Source: Amblyomma americanum (lineage: Eukaryota > Arthropoda > Arachnida > Ixodida > Ixodidae). From it: a stretch of 64,000 nt of DNA. The stretch is from assembly GCF_052857255.1 (NCBI RefSeq), contig NC_135497.1, forward strand, positions 182,594,704 to 182,658,703. Reading direction: 5' to 3'. Positions within the stretch are counted from its first letter, which is position 1; every line of letters starts with the position of its first letter. The notes under the pieces were generated by a model. The model made no database searches. It was not told where the DNA came from and saw only the letters and a program-made list of their open reading frames with translations. The position numbers and the translations under genes were made by a program. Shown one piece after another: positions 24,649-35,891 of the stretch.

Positions 24649-26944
24649 CTGCATGGTGATAGTTGTCAGTAAATCACGCCCAAAACAGAGAACAAAAATA
24701 TTTGCAAATAAACACACACAAAAAGATTGGTGCCACTGCTGAGCAAATTCACTTCAAGAAATTCTCTAAAGAAGCTCCTGTATACTATAGAGGCTATCTT
24801 CTCCATCTGCTAGTACTTTCTCTTCATCCTCCTATTCTTCCAGGATCACCTGGATGACAGGAATAACCTACCCTCCAACCTATGCGGCCATGTATTCATG
24901 TACACTAAGCATAGTCATATATACACAAAGCCCTTCATTTTTGGGTTTAATTTTTCCGGAATTCAGGGGGTAAAAATCAAGCGATGTTTTTTAAACTTCA
25001 AATCTGGAAACAAATCAGGTTATTCAGTCAAAATTTCCATAATTTGGGCTGTTTTGGGGCTTTTTTGCAGCAAAAGACAATTCACCATTAGCGCTTGTTT
25101 TTGTGTGGGACAAAAAATGCCCTTGTTATTGGTCAGTATTCCCAGACAGCATCGAAATGGCAGGTTACCTTGAAAAACTACTAACCAAACCAGATTTTTT
25201 TCCTCAAGTATTACGATTAATTCTTCGCATTCAATAACAATCTCCAAAGCAGTATTTCCACATGGGTGCAAGACCTGCCTGTTTCACACACTGAGAAAAT
25301 AGTCACTCAATATCACAGTGGCTATTTTAAATATGCAAGAGCCCAGGAGGAGGGCGTCATTAGCCTGCATACTGTTTGATACAATCATGTCAAGAATAAG
25401 AAGTGCTAAGAGCGGTTTAAATCAACATTTGAATAAAAACAACCCTCTGCAATGAGCATATGATATCCACTTATTTCCATACAGTGTCTTCAGCTTTGTG
25501 CACTGAAAAATGTATGTTCTCTAGATGCTTTCACAGATGCACTTAATGAGCCCCTCATTTTTCTGCTTCTATGTGAAATCGAAATCTGTTCGGGGTGAGC
25601 TGAGACTTGGGACAGTTATAAGGGTGAGCTCTGCAGCGCAGATGCAACAGTGTTGCCACAAAGTGCAAATGCAAAAGTGTTGTGAAATGCGGATGCAAAA
25701 GTGGGTTAAAATTTGACATGAACCACTGGAGAGATGATATGCATCTTTTCGATAGCCCCTAGCTGCAGAAGAAACTGTAGGAATACAGGATTATAAACTA
25801 AAAAGAAGAGCTGAAAGTTGGTACTTCATGAAGAAACATTTTTTTTTTACTTCCATTAATGCTTACAAGTGCACAAATAGTGCACCATTTAATTAAATTT
25901 TTTTCTGGGAGAGTAACCAACCAATTCACATCATAATTATGTGCTTCACATAAATAAAATGCAACTTGCCTGTCATATTCTTGAGGAAATGGTGAAAAAA
26001 GCTACATAAGCATACATAGGTAAAATGCTGCATAGGCACACTGCTTAAGAAGGATGTTGTTATGTAGAATAGTGAACAACTGTCGAGTAAAAAATTGCAC
26101 ACATGAATGTCGTGCTTATTTATTAGTTCTTTGTGCTATATGCAGTTGGATAGGGCCATCCATCGTGGTTTATCAGTTGAAGGCCACAGCAGTGCCGAAA
26201 CACTAAAGAGCTCAAAAGTAGCTCATGGACCTTGTGCGTGCATTGCTAATCCATTCTACCATCTATCAAATGACAATGCTATACATCAATGCGATGTATT
26301 TTGGATCAATGATGGTGCAAAAACAGGCCTTATCACATTCGGGAGTGGGTTTCATCAACCAATTTTCTTTTTAAATCAACTAAACCCAATTGAAAATACC
26401 GTAATAGAATCTAAAATCCAATTAAGATTATTCAGATTTGTTTCAATTGCTACTTGCAACTGAAAAACAAGCTTATTAAAAAGGCAAGCAATAGGTCGTC
26501 AAGGTCAAATCAGATTTTTTAGATTTATTCATTCCTCACCTTTATGGTGAGCTATACATCCGTTAAATAATGTACATTTGTATAAACATTCCCAGGACAT
26601 CAACAACTAAGCCCCCAAGAAGACCTTCAATTTTTCTCTCAAGTTGATGAGGTGGATACCTATCAGGTACCTCAGCAGATCTACCAACAAAAAATTTAAA
26701 GTTGTCTAATATCATGTACTCCCGTTCTGCTGAAATAAAATTGTTCTAAAAAAAGGTGCTATACCTTGAGAAATAGACATGTAGACTGAATCAGTCTGTT
26801 GCAGGTATGTTTATGGCTTGCAGGGAGAGAGCATCATATGCACCATCATGTTCCAAATATTTACTGTAGCCGAATTCTGACACTAAAATTTCAGTCTTGA
26901 TTCTGAAGAGCCAGAAGCAAAATACACACTATTCATAGGTATCA
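24649..26944. other. Transporter intron, no gene
   Basis: AT-rich intronic DNA with a short tandem repeat near 25630-25710. A stretch at 24900-25270 has the look of an old repeat, but no element borders were recognised. Confidence 0.4.
25632..25711 (+). repeat. Three diverged tandem units of about 25 bp
   Basis: Units built on GCAGATGCAACAGTGTTG, GCAAATGCAAAAGTGTTG and GCGGATGCAAAAGTGG follow one another. The unit boundaries are approximate. Confidence 0.5.
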
Positions 26945-27181
26945 GTATGGGTTGGTATTGGTATGCAAGGTTTACCCTGAAGCAACACATCGGCTATTTG
27001 GGACGCCGTAGTAAAGGGCTCCAGATAAATTTAGAGCACCTGGGGTTCTTTAATGTGCGCCAACATCGCACAGTACACGGGCGTTTTTGCATTTTGCCTC
27101 CATTAAAATGCATGGCCAGGATTCAATCCTGTGACTTTGGGATCAGCAGCCAAACAGCAGAGCCAGTGAGCCACCACGCCT
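26945..27181 (-). mobile_element. Diverged tRNA-headed SINE (Ruka-like)
   Basis: Minus strand: head with GGCGTGGTGGCTCACTGGCT near 27180, then a degenerate B box (GGATTGAATCC near 27125) and the body landmarks shared with the SINEs at 28.4 and 32.1 kb, such as CCTGGGGTTCTTTAA and GACGCCGTAGT read on the plus strand. It is older than those copies. Confidence 0.75.
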
Positions 27182-27489
27182 ACATCATAGTAGGTATCCA
27201 ACATGGAACCTACATGACACTGACGTGCTATGCTGTAATTACCTCAGTTGAATAGTGTCACAACGATGGCAATTTTAACAGGTCAGCAGTTAAAAGCCAG
27301 CTGAGAAATGTGGACTTCAAAATCAAAATAACTTATTCATTTTAGCTGTTACTTATTGGTTATGCTTTCCGAAAGTAACTGTGAAAAGCACAGTAGGCAT
27401 ATGCTGTCCCTGAGGTAATGAAAGGAGTTAGTCCTAGTTCTCTGAACTACTACACACTTTCTATTTTGCAAAGAGCATACCTATTTATT

Positions 27490-27830
27490 GCGAGAGCATT
27501 ACTCGGCTCATTGTGCGAAAACGCCGCCATCATCAGAAACCCCAGTCCAAACACAGCGCGAAAATGATGTCATCACCCCTCCTGGACCAATAGGCCACCA
27601 TCATCCCCACCGCCACATACCTGAAAGCCCGATTGAGGTGTCCACTGGCCCTGGGAGCCAGTTATGCGCCTTTCCTTTCCTCAATCATAAATGGAGTCTA
27701 AAACATCCACTTGTTTTGAAAAAAAGGAAAGGCACATAACTTTCTCAATATATAGGTGGATGCCACCCCCTACTCACAGCCCGACTGAGGTGTCCACTAA
27801 TCCAGTTAGCCAGTCACATTTGCTCTCAAA
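27490..27830 (+). mobile_element. SINE 3' tail fragments, two partial copies
   Basis: CCCGATTGAGGTGTCCACTG near 27630 followed by TTATGCGCCTTTCC, and CCCGACTGAGGTGTCCACTA near 27780, resemble the tail of the complete SINE at 58918-59233 (GGTTCAAGTGTCCAAC then TAATGCGCCATTTCC). The tRNA heads are not present. Borders are approximate. Confidence 0.45.
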
Positions 27831-28363
27831 TTTACACAAGAATTGCTTAGGTGCCCCCATAATTTTTAATGGCTATTCAAGTGCCTTTGTTCATATATAT
27901 AACATGCTTACTTTCACCTCAGTATAAGAGAGTGCACCTTTCAATCTTTTTTGTGTATATTATAAATAGTGCAGTATCCACCACAACTCAGCAGGCACAA
28001 AATTCTGTAGCTAAGTAATAGTCCATTGGCTCAATTTTTGGTCATGGGGCCACAATTTAATAGGAGAAATTTGAAATCACTGTAGTAATGACATGTTGGT
28101 GCACAGTGAAAAAATATTAGATAGTCAAAGTAAATCCGGAACTCTCTATTTTGGCATGCATTAGAGTCTGGTTGCAGTGCAACATGTAAATATGCATTAA
28201 TATTAAAGAAACAGTGTAGCAATGTTACCTTTGCTACAGAGTGCAAATTGGCTGAACAACTGAGAAAGCAATAGTGAAATAGCAAGTGATTCGGCATAAA
28301 TAACCATCAATGGCAGTATATAGTACAAGGAATGTCCCTAAGGAACCATGATATGAAAAAGAG

Positions 28364-28604
28364 GGTTTATTTTAGAGCTTATGGGGGTTTAACATCCCAA
28401 AGTGACTTGGGCTATGAGGGACGCTGTAGTGAAGGGCTCCGAAAATTTCGACTACCTGGGGTTCTTTAACGTGCACTGACATCGCACAGTACACGGAACT
28501 CTAGAATTTCGCCTCTATCGAAATTCGACCGCCGCGGCCCGGATCGAACTCATGTCTTTCGTGTCAGCAGCCAAGCACCATAACCATTGAGCCACCGTGG
28601 AGGC
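28364..28604 (-). mobile_element. tRNA-headed SINE (Ruka-like)
   Basis: Minus strand: head CCTCCACGGTGGCTCAATGG with A box, then the B box GAGTTCGATCC, then a body ending in TTAAACCCCCATAAGCTC. Closely related to the copy at 32096-32341 in the same orientation. Both lie in transporter introns. Confidence 0.85.
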
Positions 28605-29301
28605 TAATACAAAAAAAGAATAACTGCCTTTAACAACTTAAGCGCATGGTTACACACTAAGCTCAATGTGCAGTTGAGGGTGTTTTGTAACCACAGCGGC
28701 CAAATGATTTTTGCTTTATACCAGAAATTAGGACATCTCAATTATTCAAACCGCTTTATTGTTACCATGGTGTAGCCCAAGCTATGATGGCTAAGTACAC
28801 TACTACACAAAATTTCAGTCCCATTCAGAAGACAAATCATATACAAAACTGTGTATAACTGAGGCAAATATAGCATATGGCAGAAAATAATGAGAAATGA
28901 AAATAAATTGCTAGGTTTTGTAATGCCATCTAATATTTCACTGCCCATACTTAAAAAATGTAATTTTTTAAGACTTTGAGGCACCTGTGCAGTTACCACG
29001 GATTACTTCCACCTCTGCCTCTTAAATGATCAACCACTCCTAGATCACCAGTAGATGGGATCATTCAGATACTGAAGGAACAAGCATTACGCAGACTTGT
29101 TGCAAAATAACCGAATAGGATTTTAACCTACATACAGCTTTTGAACCACTAAAACCTTTGTGTATAGCTCAACAGTTTAAATAAAACATTATAAAGCTGC
29201 ACCATTCTGCACGCTTCTGATAAAAATAGCCATAATTTAACAACAGTATGTGAACTGAACCCTCAGTACACCGAAAATTGTATTCAAAGGAATTTTCATA
29301 C

Positions 29302-29451
29302 CTTAATTGGTCGTTTCGTATTAGGCTGCTTTATCCGAAGCCAGAGAATCCCACCCACAGACAGCATGATGAACATGGCCTCACTAAAGGCAGTGTACGT
29401 GATGAGAACAAACACATCAGTGTTTGTCAGGTACAGCAGGCTGAGAAGGCA
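29302..29451 (-). CDS. LAT-like transporter exon (150 nt)
   Basis: Acceptor TTTTCAG before 29451 and donor GTATGAAAAT after 29302. Fifty codons in phase 0: CLLSLLYLTNTDVFVLITYT, then AFSEAMFIMLSVGGILWLRI, then a basic end KQPNTKRPIK. This is the conserved span 9-10 region of LAT proteins. It joins the 178-nt exon in phase. Confidence 0.88.
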
Positions 29452-29787
29452 CTGAAAATGTGAGGGAAAAGAATGTAGATTCATTATAAAGAGTGCAAAT
29501 CAGTAATAGCTGCGTTGTAATTTTTTTTCCCAAATTCAAGATATACTGTTATTGAACATTATATAGTAAGCAGAGCAAAGCAACCAGTGCATGGAACTTT
29601 TTACACAAAAATTTCAACATTAGCAAGCAAAATCTCAAGCTGGAGTTGTTCACATACACTAACATATTCCAATTTCAATGGTACGATAACAAACATGGCT
29701 GAAACAATAAAAAAGTACAGCATAGTCCTGCAATAGTTTCTGTTGAACCTTGTGCTTCTATACTGGGTTTCAAAAAGAGTGATGGTA

Positions 29788-30863
29788 CCGTATTTACTCG
29801 CGTATAACCCGCCCATGCGTGTAACCCGCACCCCTAACTTCGAACTCCACGAAAAAAAAAGAAGAAACCTCGCGCACAACCTGCACGTTTACCTGAGAAA
29901 AAAAAATGAGCACTACAAAGATACAACTGCACACTCAGTGATCATTTCGTTTTCAGAACATTTATTCAAACGACCACCACCACGTCACTGGTTATCCGGT
30001 TCTCAATCATCGCCGCTCTCACTGCTGCCACTCAAGGCTTCATTGCCACTCTCAAAGACGTAGTCGTCCTCGGAACCCTTCAAGGCACTGATGGCATATC
30101 TTTTAAAACTTTTGTGCACCAAGTTGGCCAGTATCGCTTTCCACGCATCCACGATCCACTGGCACCGCAATGGAATATTGGGCCTTCGCACGTGTCCCGT
30201 CGGTGGGAGGCCGTAAAGGCCGTCGGCCATCCACTAGGCATACAGCCGCTTCACGTGTGCCTTGAACTCCTTATTCAGGCACACGTGAAGTGGCTGTAGC
30301 ATGGACGTCATGCCGCCAGGTATTATAACGAGGTCAGTGCCGGTCTCGGCAAGGTGAGCCTTCACCGCATCAGTGCAGTGGCCTCGGAAGGAATCCAGTA
30401 TAAGCATCAAGCATCCAGTACGAGCAGCAGCTCTGTTGGCGATTTGTTCAGCAGTGGCTATAATCTTTAACTTCTCTTTCGCTGTGAAACACTGTTGCTG
30501 AGTCGCACTCATGACGTCAAAACAAAGCAGGCAAACAGTGGAAACTGGGGTGTAGTACACGAAACAGCACCTGACACAAGGCTCAACAACGCTGGCTGAA
30601 GAAAACGTGGCCAATGGTGTGGAGAAGAATAAAGAGACTATGAATGTGGATTTGGCTATGCCTTTCGTTTGACCCTCATCGGCTTGACAAGAGTCGATGA
30701 CTATGGGGATGACGGACTACACGGGGGAGGCCGCCGTGCATTGCAGTGAACCCGACCCCATCCCCCAAAGCAAAAATTCATAGATAACCCGCACCCCTAC
30801 TTTCTAAACGCAATTTTTTTTTTTTTTCAAAGTTTGGTGCGGGTTGTACGCAAATAAATACGG
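29788..30863 (-). mobile_element. Decayed, internally deleted Tigger/pogo transposon
   Basis: Inverted ends CCGTATTTACTCGCGTATAA (from 29788) and its partner ending at 30863, flanked by TA on both sides (29786-29787 and 30864-30865). The interior encodes transposase pieces on the minus strand. The ends share CCGTATTTA with the intact Tigger at 39392, but the rest of the TIR differs, so it is a different family. At 1,076 bp it is about half the length of that element. Confidence 0.85.
30003..30614 (-). pseudogene. Tigger transposase remnant
   Basis: The minus-strand frame 30614-30234 fuses an N-terminal piece (TAKEKLKIIATAEQIANRAA, a helix-turn-helix start) directly to the catalytic part MLILDSFRGHCTDAVKAHLA and IIPGGMTSMLQPLHVCLNKE, so the first catalytic block is deleted. 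The third catalytic Asp (QPLDV in the intact element at 39.4 kb) is His here. A TAG ends the frame at 30234; the C-terminal region continues to 30003 (WMADGLYGLPPTGH ... SGDD). This copy could be mobilised only by a transposase made elsewhere. Confidence 0.8.
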
Positions 30864-30976
30864 TATGTCACAGCTGGAAAAATTAGTTATGGCTAAAGCA
30901 GTACAGTTAAAACTTATCACTCTTAGCTTGAAGCCATTTTTTTTGTAACTCTTGTGACCAGTTCACCAGTACAGAA

Positions 30977-31496
30977 AAAGGAGTAAAGACACCTAATTTT
31001 TGGGTGTGTGCTTTCTTCTTTGTAATGATGCGTAAGGCATTAGTATAGATGAATTACCATGTGGTATGCGTCTACAAACGCAAAATAATTTACAATTGAA
31101 TTTCTCTCACATGCTGTTTCGGTTTCAACGGCCAAACGGTGGCTGCATGCGACTTCAAAGTTGTGTTTGAGTCACGCGAGGCATGAAAAAATTGCGATAT
31201 GATCGCCACATCATCAGTTTAATTCACTACAACGCTAAATCAAGCTTGCCTCAATAGCTGGAATGACAACAAATGAAGAAGCAGTGATTAAACTGCAATT
31301 TTTAATGCCTCACATGACCTCAACGTAACTTCGACATCACAGAGCGGTTTAAACCGGAACAGCATGAGAGAAAAATTCGGTTACAAATTAATAGGCAGTC
31401 GGTGAATACCACATGGTGATCCACGTATAGTAATGTCTTATGGCATCCCTCTAAAGAAGAAAACATGCTACCAAAATGAGGTGTCTATACTCCTTT
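30977..31496. mobile_element. Foldback element (giant hairpin MITE), 520 bp
   Basis: The ends are AAAGGAGTA (30977-30985) and TACTCCTTT (31488-31496). Similarity between the left arm and the inverse of the right arm continues for about 240 bp through several blocks: AGACACCT, TGCTTTCTTCTTTG against TGTTTTCTTCTTTA, CCATGTGGTAT, ATGCTGTTTCGGTTT against ATGCTGTTCCGGTTT, and GCGAGGCATGAAAAA against GTGAGGCATTAAAAA. The arms meet near 31245 around AAGCTTGCCTCAAT. It has no coding capacity. It lies in the transporter intron between the 97-nt and 150-nt exons. A solo arm occurs at 2163-2325. Confidence 0.8.
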
Positions 31497-31861
31497 ATTA
31501 CAAAGCAACAATAACACAGCAGTAATCAGGGCAAATGGCTAAAATAGCAAAAGCAAATACAACCAGCAGTGAACACTATGACTTGTATTGGATATGCATA
31601 CCAAAATCCATCATGAAAAAGATTCCAGTACAGGGCTTCAAATATATCAGTCATTTGAAATTGACCATTAGTATGCAAGCCTCAAGCAGGTTAGAATTGT
31701 GAGAGTTACAGTAGCCAGTACTTGTCAGGAACACATGAAAAGAACTCAGAATAAAGTTGTTGAGTACGCGAACATTATTATGCAGTGTTATTATATTTTG
31801 CAGTGTTGAAAACCTTAAGTGAAATCATTAGGAAGCATGCGACATCTAACTTTACACTTAC

Positions 31862-31958
31862 CAAAATGACTAGGCTGGGAGCTGGTGTAAAATGAGTCAC
31901 ATTGATCATGGCAAGACTACTAGGCAGGTGTCCCTGTCTTGCGCCAACAAAAAATAGG
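31862..31958 (-). CDS. LAT-like transporter exon (97 nt)
   Basis: Acceptor CCTTACAG before 31958 and donor GTAAGTG after 31862. One base completes a codon, then 32 codons: LFFVGARQGHLPSSLAMINV and THFTPAPSLVIL. FVGARxGxLP and TPAPSL are signature motifs of the LAT family loop between spans 8 and 9. The phase requires an upstream exon ending two bases into a codon, which the 124-nt exon does not. Confidence 0.9.
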
Positions 31959-32095
31959 CTGTAAGGAAGGAGTAAGCTACAGTCAGTCATACAAAATGGA
32001 GAACAATAGCAATAGTACAGCAAATTCAATGCAAGATCAGTTTCTGTAGAGAAAGGCATAACACTCCACTATCCCACACTATTCCTGTAAAATAG

Positions 32096-32341
32096 TTTGG
32101 TTTATGGTTTGGTTTATGGGGGTTTAACGTCACAAAGCGACTCAGGCTATGAGAGACGCCGTAGTGAAGGGCTCCGGAAATTTCGACCACCTGGGGTTCT
32201 TTAACATGCACCGACATCACACAGCACACGGGCCTCTAGAATTTCGCCTCCATCGAAATTCCACCGCCGCGGCCGAGATCGAACCCGTGTCTTTCGGGTC
32301 AGCAGCCGAGCGCCATAACCACTCAGCCACCGCGGCGGCTA
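32096..32341 (-). mobile_element. tRNA-headed SINE (Ruka-like), well preserved
   Basis: Minus strand: head GCCGCGGTGGCTGAGTGGTT, B box GGGTTCGATC, body, and an end rich in AAACC. TAAAATA occurs on both flanks (near 32090 and 32347) and may be the target-site duplication. It lies 137 bp upstream (minus-strand sense) of the 97-nt transporter exon. Confidence 0.88.
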
Positions 32342-35300
32342 TTCATTTAAAATAAAAGGAAATGGAAACACCAGAGTTGTAGCATAGTTATAAGAAGAAT
32401 GTTCCAATCATAGTAAAGCAAAGTAAATTAGTCCCAGTACCATAGTGAAAAGTCAGAAGGAATAAAAAGACAATATAATATACGAGTTCACCATTGTGGC
32501 GAATGAAATAACTCTCATAATACCATACAAGCCTGCCTTCTGCAGCTCAATTATCACAAGTATCGGGTACAGCAAGGGTTTTTTTATTACCAGGTGACGA
32601 GCCATAACTAGGCTACAACAGCTGCCATATATCGCATGTTTGCAATTATAGTGCCAGAATAGTCTGTGGCTATGAAGCCTGCTTCTTTGTTGAGAGCCCT
32701 TACTGACTCCACTAATAAGCGCTGCTTAAAGTTTCTTTATATAATGTACATGCCACAAATGTCCAAGAAAAAAAAAAGCTTATGCATTAAACTTGCAAAG
32801 TTGCGTCAATAACCTTGGTAGTGTGGCAGTATAAGTCAACTGAGTGAATAACTCTGAAGCTAGCTGCACGCAAACACCGAAACCCACAAAGCTGCCAACC
32901 ACATGTTGAAAACCCAGAAAACCAAAATTATTATGTTAAGGCACAAATCGCACGGCTTTGTGATGATATCACAGTCACCATACAAACATGCTAGGAAATT
33001 TTGTTGTCCAGATCCATAGTACAATGTGCATTAAAATAAATATTTAAATTTTAAATAAAGACCAAAGGCTCCTATCTGTTTTACTTTTTAAAAAAAAGTC
33101 CATAATGACAATCAGCCTGCATTTTTGTAGCATGCAGGGCATCAGCTCAAGAGAAAAAAAAAAAAAAAGTAACATGCAGGACAACGGGGACTAACAACAG
33201 CTTTACAAACATGAACAATGTATATAAAGGCAATATAACGAAAAACAGAAAAGGCTTTAAAAAATGTCATTTTCTGTACCTAAGTACGTATCTTTGCATG
33301 TATGTCCACGTACTTGACACAAACAGTCAGCAGATGTGAACTAACGCCGCAGTGAACCTAAGTCCAATATGCATTTTTATGCATCTTTTATTTCAGTGAT
33401 TAGTGACGACAGAGCTAGTCATGTACATGACTTAGCGCCAATTAACATAGGATAATTGTGCATGGCCGTTAGGGCAACAGGAATGTCCACGTAACGAACG
33501 TTGCAAATAGCATTCTTCTTCGAAGTCAGTATAAATAAGAGTAATAAGAGCAATTTAGAGTGCGCGTCAGACGTACCTACGTAGTAGAGCGCGAGACAAT
33601 TTCTACAACTATGCTGGTTTCAAGCGCCACGCACACCGCTGGCAGAAACTGATGAACTGATGAAAGTATGGCAGAAACTGATGAAGGGGGTTTTCTTGCC
33701 TCATTTGCACGTGTATTTATGCTGCAAAGGGCAGCTGCCCGCCCTTTGCAGTTAGAGCTGTACTGCACATATCTGAGCAAACAAAATCTGCAGTTCTAAA
33801 GAAAAAGAAGGCCGCCACCATCTGGAAGACGAAGTAATGAGTGTTAGCTTTATTGGCCACACGTAAAAACGAAAGTCTTCCGCATCCAGCGGGGCCAGTG
33901 AAGAAAACCCTGAGCGGTTCGGAAAAGTTTCCACTTAGCGGAGCGATTGACGCCTAGTGCCATTTATCAGAGATTACGATGCACGTCTACCCTTTGTCAA
34001 GTTACACCCCCTCAAGATAAGTTCCAAACAGAATTTGCTGCGTTTGGGGCGGTCAAGGTGGGCCTAGAATTCGGCTTGCGGTGCGATATGGTAACGCTTT
34101 AATTAGTAATTGCATGTATACAATGTTTACCTAATTTTTAATTATGGTCTTATTTCTATACAAACACCCATAGGGTTTTATTTGCCTACCAAATTAGGTA
34201 CGCAACTGTCCCCGGATGGGTGCCCCTTGTCGGAGTATATATAGCGGAACGAATGCATACATTATACATGGCGCTTCAAGTCTCAATGCAAGATGTGCTG
34301 TTTTCTAGTTGCTGCCACAGATGGCGCTGTGATCTCAGTGTGATAGCGGACCCCACAAAATCTCTAAACAAGATGAGTAAGAGCTAACGCAATTAAAAGC
34401 ATGAGCACTAAACCTAATGAAATCCCACTGGTTGTCTCTAGAGGGTTCTAAATATAGAGCATACTGATCTTGAGTCTATAGGCTTCACATAACCAGCCAC
34501 TTTCAAAAAATAAAACTTTCTTAACGAGTTCTTGCAAAGAAGTTTTCTAGATCTTTTTTGGTGGAGCACTAGCAGGCATATAACACCTCTTTTTGCTCCA
34601 TTGTCTGCAGAACATCTGAAAATAGATTTCTTCTAGACATTACCATATACTTTTGTAGACGTTTGTTACACGTTGCGCAGCCCTTCCTGTGTTTTGTGGG
34701 AATGCAGTTATTTTTCCTACCTCGGGGTAAGAGTAATATGTTTCTCTGAAAAATGCTTCCCCATGCATAAGGTAGCCAACTAGACATTATCCTGATTAAC
34801 CTTCCTTTATGCCCTTTTCCTTTCTTGCATTACTTCTCATGTACAAGGATTTCTGTTGGTTTCTAAAAACTGCATATCACATTTTTTCCCCTTCACAGCT
34901 GTTCCCTTCTTGCAAGATAGCTACTTAACACAACGAGCAGTACATAGCACACATGGTGAACTCTATTAATGTACTCAAATCACAAATTCCCCCCTTTTTT
35001 TCAGTAATGAAATTATTAGTAGCTATACCCAGTCATACCAAGCTCACAAAAAATAATCAACCAATTTAGCACTCAATTCAATATGAATGTTCTACGGTAT
35101 ATGGAGCCACAAAAATGCTTTGAAAATCCTCAGTACAAAGGATAATTTCAACGTAGCATCGAGGCTTGGTTTAATAAAATTCAACAGCACGAGAAACTGC
35201 ATGCACTTAATGCTTATACTATACAGCAAATTTAAACAAAGCACTTCTTAGGAAAAGTTATTTGCAGGTAGTACTACATGCAGTGCGCATCAAATTTGAG

Positions 35301-35508
35301 CTACCATATACTTTAATTCTAGCTCATGTGGCAGCCTTCTCACAATACAGTAATCAAGCACGCAATTATCAGCAGACATTTATAAGGAGTCAAAATATTT
35401 TTCAGAATATGTGCCATTTTTCATTAACTTAGCAGGTAAATGCAAGAGTAAGCTAAGAAATATGATAAACTTCACTTCAACAAGTTGCTTCGGATGAACT
35501 GCACTTAC
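32342..35508. other. Transporter intron where a 104-nt exon is expected
   Basis: Both strands were read for the missing exon (family motif with a Trp-Ile-Ile-Pro-like span and a Thr-Ser-Ser-Arg end). Nothing matched. No transposon domain was seen. Confidence 0.4.
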
Positions 35509-35632
35509 CACAGCCACTGCATTTGCCGACTGAACTTCGTCAGCAGTGAGGACCACAAAGTATGAAATATTGGCAAGAAGATAGATGACTGTCACCATGG
35601 GTAATGAAATGTAGATGGCAAATGGCAAGTTC
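35509..35632 (-). CDS. LAT-like transporter exon (124 nt)
   Basis: Acceptor TTCTTTCTTCAG before 35632 and donor GTAAGTGC after 35509. One base completes a codon, then 41 codons: NLPFAIYISLPMVTVIYLLA, NISYFVVLTADEVQSANAVA, V. This is the conserved span 7 region of LAT proteins. It is the most upstream transporter exon recognised. Confidence 0.9.
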
Positions 35633-35731
35633 CTGAAGAAAGAACACACATATAATCATAGAACAAGGTATAGTCATGCAATAACAATAACAAGCTCTTC
35701 AAGTTCTAAGGCAGTACTTGAGCTAGAGGGG

Positions 35732-35891
35732 TACAACTGCCTTAAACCCTACAACTGACTTAAACCTTACAAATGTCTTAAACCCTACAAATGCCTTAAA
35801 CCCTACAAAAGCCTTAAACCTACAATTGCCCTAAACCTACAATTGCCTTAAACCTACAATTGCCTTAAACCTACAGTTGCCTTAAACCTAC
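35732..35891 (+). repeat. Minisatellite, unit of about 17 bp
   Basis: About nine to ten copies of a unit like ACAATTGCCTTAAACCT, with variants such as ACAAATGCCTTAAACCCT. It begins about 100 bp upstream, in minus-strand sense, of the 124-nt transporter exon. Confidence 0.85.

Larger units (their letters stand above)
24471..35632 (-). other. Partial gene span: L-type amino-acid transporter (SLC7 light chain)
   Basis: Four minus-strand exons (35509-35632, 31862-31958, 29302-29451, 24471-24648) encode, in order, the C-terminal half of an SLC7 light chain of the LAT / y+LAT type. These twelve-span transporters exchange large neutral or cationic amino acids across the plasma membrane and usually pair with an SLC3 heavy chain. 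All four exons have AG/GT borders and no internal stop. Their sizes, 124, 97, 150 and 178 nt, equal those I recall for vertebrate LAT genes. Phase shows that an exon of 104 nt (or 2 mod 3) must stand between the first two; I could not find it at 31959-35508. The exons for spans 1-6 and the short last exon were not found either. The gene could be interrupted by misassembly, be a partial duplicate, or have exons I failed to see. Confidence 0.75.

Noticed and set aside
33570..33940. Candidate for the missing 104-nt transporter exon
   Set aside because: Frames here include a stretch with SSSRWW, but neither the span nor the expected length and splice sites fit.
35732..35891. CRISPR array or telomere-like repeat
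   Set aside because: Units are contiguous without unique spacers, and the unit is not a telomeric motif; it is an ordinary minisatellite.
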